Below are positions 42,715 through 50,288 of a stretch of DNA of 64,000 nt, in pieces. The position numbers were made by a program, and so were the translations under genes. The number at the start of each line of letters is the position of its first letter. Position 1 is the first letter of the stretch. The DNA lies in contig NZ_CP104208.1 of NCBI RefSeq assembly GCF_026230175.1, positions 3,472,001 through 3,536,000 on the forward strand, in the 5' to 3' direction. The DNA comes from Desulfovibrio mangrovi. GTDB lineage: Bacteria; Desulfobacterota; Desulfovibrionia; Desulfovibrionales; Desulfovibrionaceae. A model generated the notes under the pieces. That model worked only from the letters and a program-made list of their open reading frames with translations. It searched no databases and was not told the DNA's origin.

Positions 42715-44631
42715 ATGCCTGTTGTTCTGGGCACTGCCGGACATATCGACCACGGAAAGACAACCCTCGTGAAGGCGCTGACGGGCATCGACTGCGACCG
42801 TCTGGAGGAGGAAAAGAAGCGCGGCATTACCATTGAGCTGGGCTTTGCCTTCTTCGATCTGCCCGACGGAACACGTATGGGCATTGTGGACGTGCCCGGC
42901 CATGAACGCTTTGTGAAAAACATGGTGGCCGGTGCCTCCGGCATCGATTTCGTCATGCTGGTCATTGCGGCGGATGAGGGCGTCATGCCGCAGACGCGCG
43001 AACATATGGAAATCTGTTCACTGCTCGGCATTGAGACTGGGTTTGTGGCGCTGACCAAGACCGACATGGTGGATGAGGAATGGCTCGCTCTGGTACAGGA
43101 GGATGTGGCGAATTTTCTGAAGGGCTCCTTCCTTGAAGGGGCTCCCATCTTTCCGGTCTCCTCGCACACGGGAGCCGGCCTTGATGTTGTCAAACAGCAC
43201 ATCACCCGCATGGAGAAGGAGCTGGCTCCGCGCCGTCGCTCCGACCTCTTCCGCCTGCCCGTGGACCGCGTGTTCACCATGAAGGGGCATGGCACGGTGG
43301 TCACGGGGACCATGATTTCCGGCTCCGTGGCTGTGGGGACGGATGTACAGCTATACCCCCGTGACATCATGACCAAGGTGCGCGGGCTGCAGAGCCACGG
43401 CGGTACCGTTGACGTGGCCCCCGCAGGCAGGCGCACGGCCATTAACCTGCACGGTCTTGAAGTTGCGGATATTACCCGTGGCGATGTGGTGGCCCTGCCC
43501 GGATCGCTGTTCCCTTCGCTGACCTGGCATGTGGAGCTGCGCTGCCTTTCTTCCTCCCCCACGCCGCTCAAGAATCGTACGGAAGTACATGTGCACCACG
43601 GTTCCCGCGAAACGCTGGCACGCCTCTATTTTCCTGACAGGGACAAGCTCATGCCCGGCGAAACGGCCTTGTGCGAGATGCGTTTTACCGAGCCCATGGT
43701 TGGTGTGTTCGGCGACCGTTGCGTCATCCGGTCTTTCTCTCCGCTGCGTACCGTTGCGGGCGGCAAGCTGCTGCATCCTGATGCGCAGCCATTGCGCAAG
43801 AAGCATCCCCGCTATGCGCAGCTGCTGGATTCTCTGCAGAGTCTCGGCAAGGCGGAGCCGGAAGACCGTATCCGTCTGCATGTGGCCATGGCGGGCGAGC
43901 AGGGGGTGACCTTCCGCGAACTGTGCATTCTTACGGATATTGAAACCAAGGCGCTGGACAAGGGGCTGAACCTGCTTGGCGGCAAGCAGGAGCTGGCCTG
44001 CTTCGACAAGGAAGAGCGCAGCTACGTAGCCGGCAGCATTCTTGAAGAGCTGGCCGGAACCGCATTGGCATTTGTGGCTGAATACCACCGCAAGGAACCG
44101 CTCAAGCCCGGCATGCCCAGAGGCATGCTGATCTCTGGCTGGGGCAAGAAACTGGCCCCCAAGCTGGTGCATTTTGTGGTGGAACGCCTGCTCAAGCAGG
44201 GCAAGCTGGCGGTGGAAGGCGACGTGGTGCGTCTTGCAGACCACAAGGTTTCCCTTGCGGCGGATCAGGAAGGTTTGCGCGCCAAGCTGCTTGAGGCTCA
44301 CGCTGCAGGCGGCATAACTCCGCCGAACCTCAAGGATGTGCTCGAGCCTTTGAATGTGGACGTGAAAGAGGCTGGCCCGGTGTTGCGCCTCATGGAAACG
44401 GCGGGCGAGCTGGTCAAGGTGAAGGACGGCATGTACTTCCATGGTCCGGCCATGGATAAACTGGTGGGAATGGTGCGCGAATACTTTGCCACGCACGATG
44501 ATCTGGGCCCCAACGAGTTTCGCGACCTGACGGGTCTCTCACGCAAGTATCTCATTCCCCTGCTGGAATATTTCGACAAGGCCCGCATCACCCTGCGCGT
44601 GGGTGACAAGCGCAAGTTGCGCGGGGCCTGA
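42715..44631 (+). CDS. selB: Selenocysteine-specific elongation factor SelB
   Basis: A 638-aa GTPase delivering Sec-tRNA to UGA codons with a SECIS element. It starts [20 protein letters not shown] (AAGGAG upstream). G-domain motifs: [28 protein letters not shown] and TKTD. EF-Tu-like domains 2 and 3 follow (about 175-360), then four winged-helix repeats (about 370-638) that bind SECIS RNA; the last ends [20 protein letters not shown]. Its presence implies a selenoprotein-making organism, as many sulfate reducers are. selA, selD and tRNA-Sec are not in the window. It is followed by a terminator. Confidence 0.97.
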   Translation: MPVVLGTAGHIDHGKTTLVKALTGIDCDRLEEEKKRGITIELGFAFFDLPDGTRMGIVDVPGHERFVKNMVAGASGIDFVMLVIAADEGVMPQTREHMEICSLLGIETGFVALTKTDMVDEEWLALVQEDVANFLKGSFLEGAPIFPVSSHTGAGLDVVKQHITRMEKELAPRRRSDLFRLPVDRVFTMKGHGTVVTGTMISGSVAVGTDVQLYPRDIMTKVRGLQSHGGTVDVAPAGRRTAINLHGLEVADITRGDVVALPGSLFPSLTWHVELRCLSSSPTPLKNRTEVHVHHGSRETLARLYFPDRDKLMPGETALCEMRFTEPMVGVFGDRCVIRSFSPLRTVAGGKLLHPDAQPLRKKHPRYAQLLDSLQSLGKAEPEDRIRLHVAMAGEQGVTFRELCILTDIETKALDKGLNLLGGKQELACFDKEERSYVAGSILEELAGTALAFVAEYHRKEPLKPGMPRGMLISGWGKKLAPKLVHFVVERLLKQGKLAVEGDVVRLADHKVSLAADQEGLRAKLLEAHAAGGITPPNLKDVLEPLNVDVKEAGPVLRLMETAGELVKVKDGMYFHGPAMDKLVGMVREYFATHDDLGPNEFRDLTGLSRKYLIPLLEYFDKARITLRVGDKRKLRGA

Positions 44632-44651
44632 GAACATCAGATGAGACAATG

Positions 44652-44680
44652 AAAAAGCCGCCTTCAGGCGGCTTTTTCGT
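44652..44680. terminator. Bidirectional terminator after selB
   Basis: AAAAAGCCGCC (44652-44662), loop TTCA, GGCGGCTTTTT (44667-44677). Perfect 11-bp stem with A/T tracts on both sides. Serves selB and the convergent 80-aa gene. Confidence 0.93.
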
Positions 44681-44718
44681 GTGCAGTATGTTCGGCAATC
44701 TGTAAAGGCAATGTCTCT

Positions 44719-44961
44719 CTAAAACAGGAAGGCGCGCAACATGTGCATCAGGCCGGTTTTCCTGATCGGCGCGGCGGTACGCTGGGCAGCGTCGCCGGAC
44801 GCCATGGGCAGGGCCTGAGCTACTTCTTCACGGAATCGCGCGAAGGCGGTTTCCAGTTTCTCCTGCTGCTTTTCCCGCTTGCGGGCGGCCTTTTCCTGCT
44901 GGCGGGAGAGTTTTTCCATCTGTTTCAGATGGTGCTCCACCAGATGATCAACAGTATACAT
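44719..44961 (-). CDS. Small coiled-coil protein of unknown function (80 aa)
   Basis: Starts MYTVDHLVEHHLKQMEKLSR with GGAG 6 nt upstream of the ATG. Residues about 12-48 (QEKAARKREKQQEKLETAFA) are highly charged and helix-forming, probably a coiled coil; the C-terminus has a short hydrophobic end (GLMHMLRAFLF). I do not recognise a family. It has a consensus-like sigma70 promoter (45064-45092) and a terminator on each side, so it is a stand-alone expressed gene, not a fragment. Its function is not known. Confidence 0.8.
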   Translation of the reverse strand: MYTVDHLVEHHLKQMEKLSRQQEKAARKREKQQEKLETAFARFREEVAQALPMASGDAAQRTAAPIRKTGLMHMLRAFLF

Positions 44962-45063
44962 GTATCACTCCGACGTGGCTTTCTGGCGTGGCCAGGTAGT
45001 TTCCCCCCACGTTAGAGCCGGAACGGACCAACTTCCCGATGCGGACCGTTACGGTGGAGTCAC

Positions 45064-45092
45064 CTTATGCGCCAATCGCCATATGCTGTCAA
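45064..45092 (-). promoter_or_regulatory. sigma70 promoter for the 80-aa coiled-coil gene
   Basis: On the minus strand -35 TTGACA (45087-45092), 17-nt spacer, -10 CATAAG (45064-45069). The -35 is perfect. The start near 45057 leaves a leader of about 95 nt before the ATG at 44961. Confidence 0.75.
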
Positions 45093-45174
45093 TACGGAGT
45101 TGCGGGCCCTGTGGCCTCTTCAACGGCGTAGACATGCTGATTATCGGCCTGTCCGGTTAACGCATTAGGCTGCC

Positions 45175-45204
45175 AAAAAAAAACGGGCGCCTGAGCGCCC
45201 GTTT
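45175..45204 (-). terminator. Terminator after pnp
   Basis: On the minus strand AAACGGGCGC, loop TCAG, GCGCCCGTTT followed by a run of T. The long T-tract (45175-45183 on plus as A) makes it strong. It ends the rimP to pnp cluster. Confidence 0.93.
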
Positions 45205-45226
45205 CGAATTGCGGTATGCGGGAGAA

Positions 45227-47488
45227 TTAACGGCGTCCGCCGCGATCGCCACCACGTCCGCCACGATCACCACCACGACCGCCACGGTCGCCGCGGTCAC
45301 CACGGCCACCACGATCGCCACGATCGCCGCGGGGGGCGCCGCCACGGGGACGTGCGGTGTCTTCGGGGTTCCACGGGGTGCCCTGGGCTTCCAGCAGCAC
45401 AGCCTTACGGCTGGCGCGGACACGACCATCGGCGATTTCAATGACCTTGACCTTCATGTCTTCGCCAAGGGCGCAGATGTCTTCGGTCTTCTCGACGCGG
45501 GCGATATCCAGCTGGGAGATGTGCACAAGGGCTTCCACGTTGGGCAGGATTTCGACGATGGCGCCGATTTCGAGCATCTTCTTCACCTTGCCCATGTAGT
45601 CCTTGCCCACTTCAGCGCGCTGGTCGTAGTACTGAACCATTTCGCGGGCCTGCTCCAGCGCTTCGAGGGTGGGAGCAAAGACGGTGACCTTGCCGCTGTC
45701 CTCGATGTCGATGGAAGCGCCGGTGGCGCTGGTGATGGCCTTGATGTTCTTGCCGCCGGGTCCGATGATCACGCGGATGACGTCGGGGTTGACTTCGAGC
45801 ACGGCAATCTGCGGTGCGTAGTCGGACAGCTTGGAACGGGAAGCGGGCAGTACCTTCGCCATTTCTTCAAGAATGTGCAGGCGGGCGACGCGGGCCTGCT
45901 CAAGAGCGCGGGCCATGACATCGGAAGGAATGCCGGAGATCTTGATGTCCATCTGAACGGCGGTAACGCCTTCTGCGGTACCGGCGATCTTGAAGTCCAT
46001 GTCGCCGAGGGCGTCTTCGTCACCGAGGATGTCGGTCAGCACGAGGTAGTCGTCGCCTTCCTTGATCAGGCCCATGGCGATACCGGCAACAGGTGCGGAG
46101 ATCGGCACGCCTGCATCCATCAGGGAGAGGCAGCCGCCGCATACTGCGGCCATGGAGGAAGAACCGTTGGATTCCATGGTTTCCGACACTACGCGCAGGG
46201 TGAAGGGGAACTCTTCGCCGGAGGGGGTTACGGGGCGCAGGGCCTTTTCAGCCAGCGCGCCGTGGCCGATTTCACGGCGGGATACGCGAACGGGCTTTAC
46301 TTCACCTACGCAGTAGGGAGCAAAGTTGTAATGCAGCATGAAGCGCTTGGTTACGTCGCCGACCAGGGAGTCCATGCGCTGCTCATCGGTGGAGCTGCCA
46401 AGGGTGGCTACGACCATGGACTTGGTTTCGCCGCGTGCGAACAGGGCGGAACCGTGGGTGCGGGGCAGCATGCCCACTTCGATCTTGATGGGACGCACGG
46501 TCTTCACGTCGCGACCATCAATGCGCAGGCCTTCCTTGTGGATGCGGCTGCGCACGATCTTCTTTTCCAGAGCGGCCAGCATGTCCGGCACTTCGGCGAG
46601 CGGAGCGGGATCTTCAGCGTACTGGGGATCTGCAGCCAGAGTGGCCATGACCTTTTCCTTAACGGCCTTGCGGGCGTCCTTGCGGGCCATCTTCTCTGCA
46701 ATCTGCAGGGCGACTTCCAGTTCGGGCTTGGAAAGCTCGGTCACCTTTTCGAGCAGTTCGGTGTTGGGCACCGGTGCTTCAAAGGTCTGCTTTTCCTTGC
46801 CGAGCATGGCGCGCAGTTCTTCCTGTGCGTCCAGCAGCGGCATGATTTCCTTGTGACCCCATTCCAGAGCCTCGGCAACCACGGCTTCGGGCACGAACTT
46901 GGCTTCGCCTTCCACCATGACAACGGCATCGCGGGAAGCGGCGAACACGAGGTTCAGGTCAGCTTCGGCCATTTCGGGGATGGCGGGGTTGAGTACGAAG
47001 GCGCCGTTGATGCGGCACACGCGTCCACCGGCCACCGGGCCGTTGAAGGGAATGGAGGAAATGGTGAGCGCGGCGGAAGCGCCGGTCAGGGCCAGTACGT
47101 CAGACTCTTCTCTCTGGTCGGAAGAGATGACGTTGGCAAGTACCTGCACTTCGTCACGGTAGCCCTTGGGGAACATGGGACGGATGGGACGGTCGATAAC
47201 GCGGGCGCACAGGGTTTCGCGCTCGCTGGGACGACCGATTTCACGGCGGAAGAAGGAACCGGGGATGCGGCCTGCGGCGTACATCTTTTCGGTGTATTCC
47301 ACGGTGAGGGGGAAGAAGCCCATGTCACGCATGAGGGGCTGGGAACAGGCGGTAACGAGCACTACGGTGCCGCCGCACTGTATCCAGATGGAGCCATCGG
47401 CCTGATTGGCGAGACGACCGGTTTCAAAGGTGATTTCCTTTCCACCGACGGTCTTTACGATGCGCTTTGCGTCGAAAATGTTTTCCAT
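45227..47488 (-). CDS. pnp: Polyribonucleotide nucleotidyltransferase (PNPase), with Arg-Gly-rich tail
   Basis: A 753-aa phosphorolytic 3'-5' exoribonuclease. Start MENIFDAKRIVKTVGGKEIT. RNase PH domain 1 contains RPSERETLCARVIDRPIRPM; an alpha-helical domain follows; RNase PH domain 2 has RTHGSALFARGETKSMV, SNGSSSMAAVCGGCLSLMDAG and DILGDEDALGDMDFKIAG (catalytic Asp region). The KH domain IIGPGGKNIKAITSATGA lies near 560 and the S1 domain near 630-695. The last about 38 residues are an unusual RGDRGG repeat tail (DNA repeat within about 45230-45340). Mature complex acts in mRNA decay. It follows rpsO, as in E. coli. Confidence 0.98.
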   Translation of the reverse strand: MENIFDAKRIVKTVGGKEITFETGRLANQADGSIWIQCGGTVVLVTACSQPLMRDMGFFPLTVEYTEKMYAAGRIPGSFFRREIGRPSERETLCARVIDRPIRPMFPKGYRDEVQVLANVISSDQREESDVLALTGASAALTISSIPFNGPVAGGRVCRINGAFVLNPAIPEMAEADLNLVFAASRDAVVMVEGEAKFVPEAVVAEALEWGHKEIMPLLDAQEELRAMLGKEKQTFEAPVPNTELLEKVTELSKPELEVALQIAEKMARKDARKAVKEKVMATLAADPQYAEDPAPLAEVPDMLAALEKKIVRSRIHKEGLRIDGRDVKTVRPIKIEVGMLPRTHGSALFARGETKSMVVATLGSSTDEQRMDSLVGDVTKRFMLHYNFAPYCVGEVKPVRVSRREIGHGALAEKALRPVTPSGEEFPFTLRVVSETMESNGSSSMAAVCGGCLSLMDAGVPISAPVAGIAMGLIKEGDDYLVLTDILGDEDALGDMDFKIAGTAEGVTAVQMDIKISGIPSDVMARALEQARVARLHILEEMAKVLPASRSKLSDYAPQIAVLEVNPDVIRVIIGPGGKNIKAITSATGASIDIEDSGKVTVFAPTLEALEQAREMVQYYDQRAEVGKDYMGKVKKMLEIGAIVEILPNVEALVHISQLDIARVEKTEDICALGEDMKVKVIEIADGRVRASRKAVLLEAQGTPWNPEDTARPRGGAPRGDRGDRGGRGDRGDRGGRGGDRGGRGGDRGGRR

Positions 47489-47637
47489 AACTATGAATCC
47501 TTTCTTCTTTGCGCGAAGGGGATTCCGGGGAGAAAACCTTATCACGGGCCTTTGCCGTGGATAAAGGCAAGGTACTCTTCCCGGACCCCCCTTTCACGCG
47601 ACTGCGTATGTGCGGCTCAAGGGCCGCATGAAGTGAA

Positions 47638-47665
47638 ACGGGGAGCCCCGTACGGGGCTCCCCGT
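47638..47665. repeat. Perfect 28-bp palindrome between rpsO and pnp
   Basis: Arms of 14 nt, ACGGGGAGCCCCGT / ACGGGGCTCCCCGT, with no loop. It begins 8 nt beyond the rpsO stop on the minus strand. A second hairpin TGCGGC / GCCGCA lies at 47610-47627. No strong T-tract follows, so it may be a processing structure rather than a plain terminator. Confidence 0.8.
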
Positions 47666-47672
47666 AGAAAGC

Positions 47673-47942
47673 CTACTTCCGGAGGCCGAGTTTCTTGATC
47701 AGGTCGCGGTAGCGCTGAATGTCCTTACTGGCAAGGTACTTCAGCAGCTTGCGGCGCTGGCCGACCAGCTTGAGCAAGCCGGTACGGGAGTGGAAGTCTT
47801 TCTTGTGATCCTTGAAGTGATCAGTGAGGTACAGGATGCGAGCGGTCAGCAGGGCTACCTGTACTTCAGGGGAACCGGTGTCGCCTTCGTGCTGGGCGTG
47901 TTCCTCAATAATGGCCTTCTTCTGTTCAGGCGTCATTACCAC
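47673..47942 (-). CDS. rpsO: 30S ribosomal protein S15
   Basis: An 89-aa protein of standard length. The probable GTG start (47942) follows GGAGG with 8-nt spacing and gives [20 protein letters not shown]; the ATG two codons later is too far from the ribosome-binding site. Conserved S15 segments: [40 protein letters not shown] and [20 protein letters not shown]. It binds 16S rRNA at the platform. It is upstream of pnp with a hairpin-rich intergenic region. Confidence 0.98.
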   Translation of the reverse strand: MVMTPEQKKAIIEEHAQHEGDTGSPEVQVALLTARILYLTDHFKDHKKDFHSRTGLLKLVGQRRKLLKYLASKDIQRYRDLIKKLGLRK

Positions 47943-47971
47943 AGCAATATCCTCCGAATGTTAAAGGATTG

Positions 47972-48898
47972 TTACTGCCACAATCCGCGTACAATGGTCC
48001 AGGCAGGCTGCCGTTGCACGATCTGCGTTTCAGCAAGCGCCAGCGGGGTGCGGTCCGGGGCGAGAAGCATTGCGGGAATCCCAACGGCAAAGGGCATGTT
48101 GGCAATGGCTTCCGGCCTGTAGGGGACCGACATTCCGTTTCGCACATTCCTGGCTGCTTCTTCGTCAAGGACGATTTTGGGCCATTCCGGCAGAGCTTTC
48201 TCCAGCGGGATGACCATGTCAGGCAGGGTGTGCGGCGCTTCGAGAATCGCGTCGAGCGCGTGTGCCTCGTTCATTGAGAACGGGTGGCTATACTCCCGGA
48301 TGAGCTCAGTAAGCACCGCCCCGCACTGCAATCGCAACCCCAGGCTGTGGGCCAGGGATCGAATGTAGGTGCCGGAGGTGCAGCGCACCCGGAAACGTAC
48401 ATACGGCAGTTCCAACGACAGAACTTCCGCATGCGAAATATTGATGGTCTTTGTCTTGACCGGTGTTTCCTTACCTTGTCGCGCCAACTTGTAGAGCGAT
48501 TGCCCGTTATGTTTGGCGGCTGAGTAAGAGGGAACTTCCTGTTCGCTTTCACCAAGCCAGTTCTGCACTTCCTGCAGCACCTGCTCTTCGGTGATGTGTT
48601 CCCACGGGGCGGTGGCAACGACTTGACCTTCCGCATCCCATGTATCCGTGGTCTCGCCCAGTTTGATGGTCCCGGAGTAGACCTTGTCGCCTCCGGACAT
48701 CAGGTGGCCGGACAGTTTGGTGCCCTGTCCCAGCAATACGATAAGCACACCCTGAGCCATGGGGTCCAGGGTGCCGGCGTGACCTATTTTCTTTTGTCCC
48801 AGTCGTTTAATCTTGCCTATGCAGGTCCCTGAAGAAGGGCCCTTGGGCTTATAGACGACCAGCACACCATCCTGCTGTGCGGGATATTGTTCTGCCAT
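47972..48898 (-). CDS. truB: tRNA pseudouridine(55) synthase TruB
   Basis: A 308-aa enzyme making the universal Psi55 in tRNA. Motifs: GVLVVYKPKGPSSGTC near the start, the catalytic D45 in GHAGTLDPMAQGVLIVLLGQ, GDKVYSGTIKLGETTDTWDA and CTSGTYIRSLAHSLGLRLQC. The start MAEQYPAQQ is chosen; a short upstream extension lacks conservation. It lies 4 nt after nrnA and 30 nt before rpsO in the cluster. The C-terminus is longer than the catalytic core. Confidence 0.97.
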   Translation of the reverse strand: MAEQYPAQQDGVLVVYKPKGPSSGTCIGKIKRLGQKKIGHAGTLDPMAQGVLIVLLGQGTKLSGHLMSGGDKVYSGTIKLGETTDTWDAEGQVVATAPWEHITEEQVLQEVQNWLGESEQEVPSYSAAKHNGQSLYKLARQGKETPVKTKTINISHAEVLSLELPYVRFRVRCTSGTYIRSLAHSLGLRLQCGAVLTELIREYSHPFSMNEAHALDAILEAPHTLPDMVIPLEKALPEWPKIVLDEEAARNVRNGMSVPYRPEAIANMPFAVGIPAMLLAPDRTPLALAETQIVQRQPAWTIVRGLWQ

Positions 48899-48902
48899 AT
48901 AC

Positions 48903-49889
48903 TTAAGCCTGTTTTCCGTCCAGTCCCAACTTGTCGGCAAGGATGGAAATGACTGCTTCCACGGCCTGCTGCATGGGCATGTTCAGGGTGGCACCGGCCG
49001 CATTTCTGTGACCGCCGCCACCGAATGTGGCTGCTACTTCCTGCACGTTAAGCGCTCCGTGCGTACGCAAGCTTATCTTGCACCGCTCGGGGCCGAGATC
49101 GCGCAGGGTCATGGCCACCTTCACGCCGTAAATACGGCGCAAAAAATTCACGATGCCCTCGGCATCTTCCATGGTGGTGCCTGTTTCATTGAACAGGGAC
49201 TCTGGCAATGTCATGTATGCCACCTGTCCGTCAAGGGCTAGATGGACATTATCAAAGAGCCTGCCCCAGAGATGTACGCGGTTCAGAGACCAGTTCGCCT
49301 CGGAGCGGGCCGTGAAGGATTCCAGATCAAGACCCCGGCGGAGCACCTCGGCGGCGATCTCCAGTGTGCGGGGCGAGGTGTTGCCGTAGGTGAAATTGCC
49401 GGTGTCTGACGCTATGGCCAGATAGATTGCCTCACCCAGAGGGCCGGTAAGCATGACGGCAAGTCTGTCTGCCAGCACCGCAAGCATTTCACCAACTGCG
49501 GAAAATTCGGGATCAATCCAGTTTATGTCGGCATAGTCGGGAGTGCGCAGGTGGTGGTCTATGCAGATGCTGGCAACTCCGTGCAGATAGCGCTGCATGG
49601 CCTCGCCTGTACGCTCGGCCGAACCGGAATCCAGCACGATGATGCGGCGGGGCGTAAAGGGAAGGTCTCCCAGATCAGTGTATACTTCACATGGGAAGGG
49701 GAGCCAGCTTAGGTAACGGGGGACGCCGGATTCATTGTAGGCGATCACGTTCTTGCCGAGACGGGAAAGCATCCATGCCAGAGCGCTCATGGAGCCGATG
49801 GCGTCGCCATCCGGGTTTTCATGGGCGGTGACGAGAAAATCGTCCTCTTCTTTGAGGATCTGGGCAATCTGGGCAATAACGTTCTGCAT
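48903..49889 (-). CDS. nrnA: DHH-family phosphoesterase, NrnA-like nanoRNase/pAp phosphatase
   Basis: A 328-aa protein. The N-terminal DHH domain has HENPDGDAIGSMSAL, VLDSGSAERTGEAMQR and CIDHHLRTPDYADINWIDPE (DHH). The C-terminal DHHA1 domain ends TFGGGGHRNAAGATLNM. NrnA degrades 2-5 nt RNAs and 3'-phosphoadenosine 5'-phosphate; the latter fits a sulfur-metabolising organism but is not proof. It lies between DUF503 and truB, and is often found beside infB and truB. Confidence 0.94.
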   Translation of the reverse strand: MQNVIAQIAQILKEEDDFLVTAHENPDGDAIGSMSALAWMLSRLGKNVIAYNESGVPRYLSWLPFPCEVYTDLGDLPFTPRRIIVLDSGSAERTGEAMQRYLHGVASICIDHHLRTPDYADINWIDPEFSAVGEMLAVLADRLAVMLTGPLGEAIYLAIASDTGNFTYGNTSPRTLEIAAEVLRRGLDLESFTARSEANWSLNRVHLWGRLFDNVHLALDGQVAYMTLPESLFNETGTTMEDAEGIVNFLRRIYGVKVAMTLRDLGPERCKISLRTHGALNVQEVAATFGGGGHRNAAGATLNMPMQQAVEAVISILADKLGLDGKQA

Positions 49890-49905
49890 ACCTGTGTACC
49901 TGCGG

Positions 49906-50196
49906 CTACTCTACGCCGAAAAATTCCATGTCGCTGTAAACCATCTCTTCGTGGCAGACCGCTTCCATCATGCTCAGGCACTTGGTGAGCTTGCTTTGCA
50001 GGTGCCGCTCGCTGTTGCTGACAGAAACAATTTTCAGCGACAGGGTGCTCAGAGAATCTTCAGAGCCTACTTCGGCAATGGAAACATTGAACTGGTTGCG
50101 CACTTTCTGCTTCAGGCTGTTGGCTATGCGTCGCTTTCCCTTGAGAGAGTCGTTGCCGTGCAGTCTATATTCCACGGAAAGAACGCCTATTACCAT
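49906..50196 (-). CDS. DUF503 (YlxP-like) protein
   Basis: A 96-aa protein. The family begins MVIGVLSVEYRLHGNDSLKG and continues KRRIANSLKQKVRNQFNVSI, then AEVGSEDSLSTLSLKIVSVS with the usual ELEFF-like end (YSDMEFFGVE). DUF503 is commonly found next to infB/rbfA in Gram-positives and delta-proteobacteria, with a suspected role in ribosome maturation. No rbfA gene is present between infB and truB here, so DUF503 occupies that neighbourhood. It is 92 nt after infB, across a hairpin. Confidence 0.93.
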   Translation of the reverse strand: MVIGVLSVEYRLHGNDSLKGKRRIANSLKQKVRNQFNVSIAEVGSEDSLSTLSLKIVSVSNSERHLQSKLTKCLSMMEAVCHEEMVYSDMEFFGVE

Positions 50197-50248
50197 TATA
50201 GAGCCCGCTTTGGTCTGCCGTAGTGCCGGATGGATGCGTGGGGAAAAT

Positions 50249-50278
50249 CCGGAGCCGGACGCGATGGTCCGGCTCCGG
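50249..50278 (-). terminator. Strong hairpin between infB and DUF503
   Basis: On the minus strand a perfect 12-bp stem CCGGAGCCGGAC / GTCCGGCTCCGG with a 6-nt loop, followed by ATTTTCCCC. It would give partial termination or an mRNA boundary inside the cluster. Confidence 0.65.
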
Positions 50279-50288
50279 TAGATGTGCT

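Noticed and set aside
45209-47698. Long open frame on the plus strand opposite pnp (about 829 codons)
   Set aside because: It is antisense to a complete PNPase and its translation is Gly/His/Ala-rich without any family pattern, as expected of a GC-rich shadow frame.
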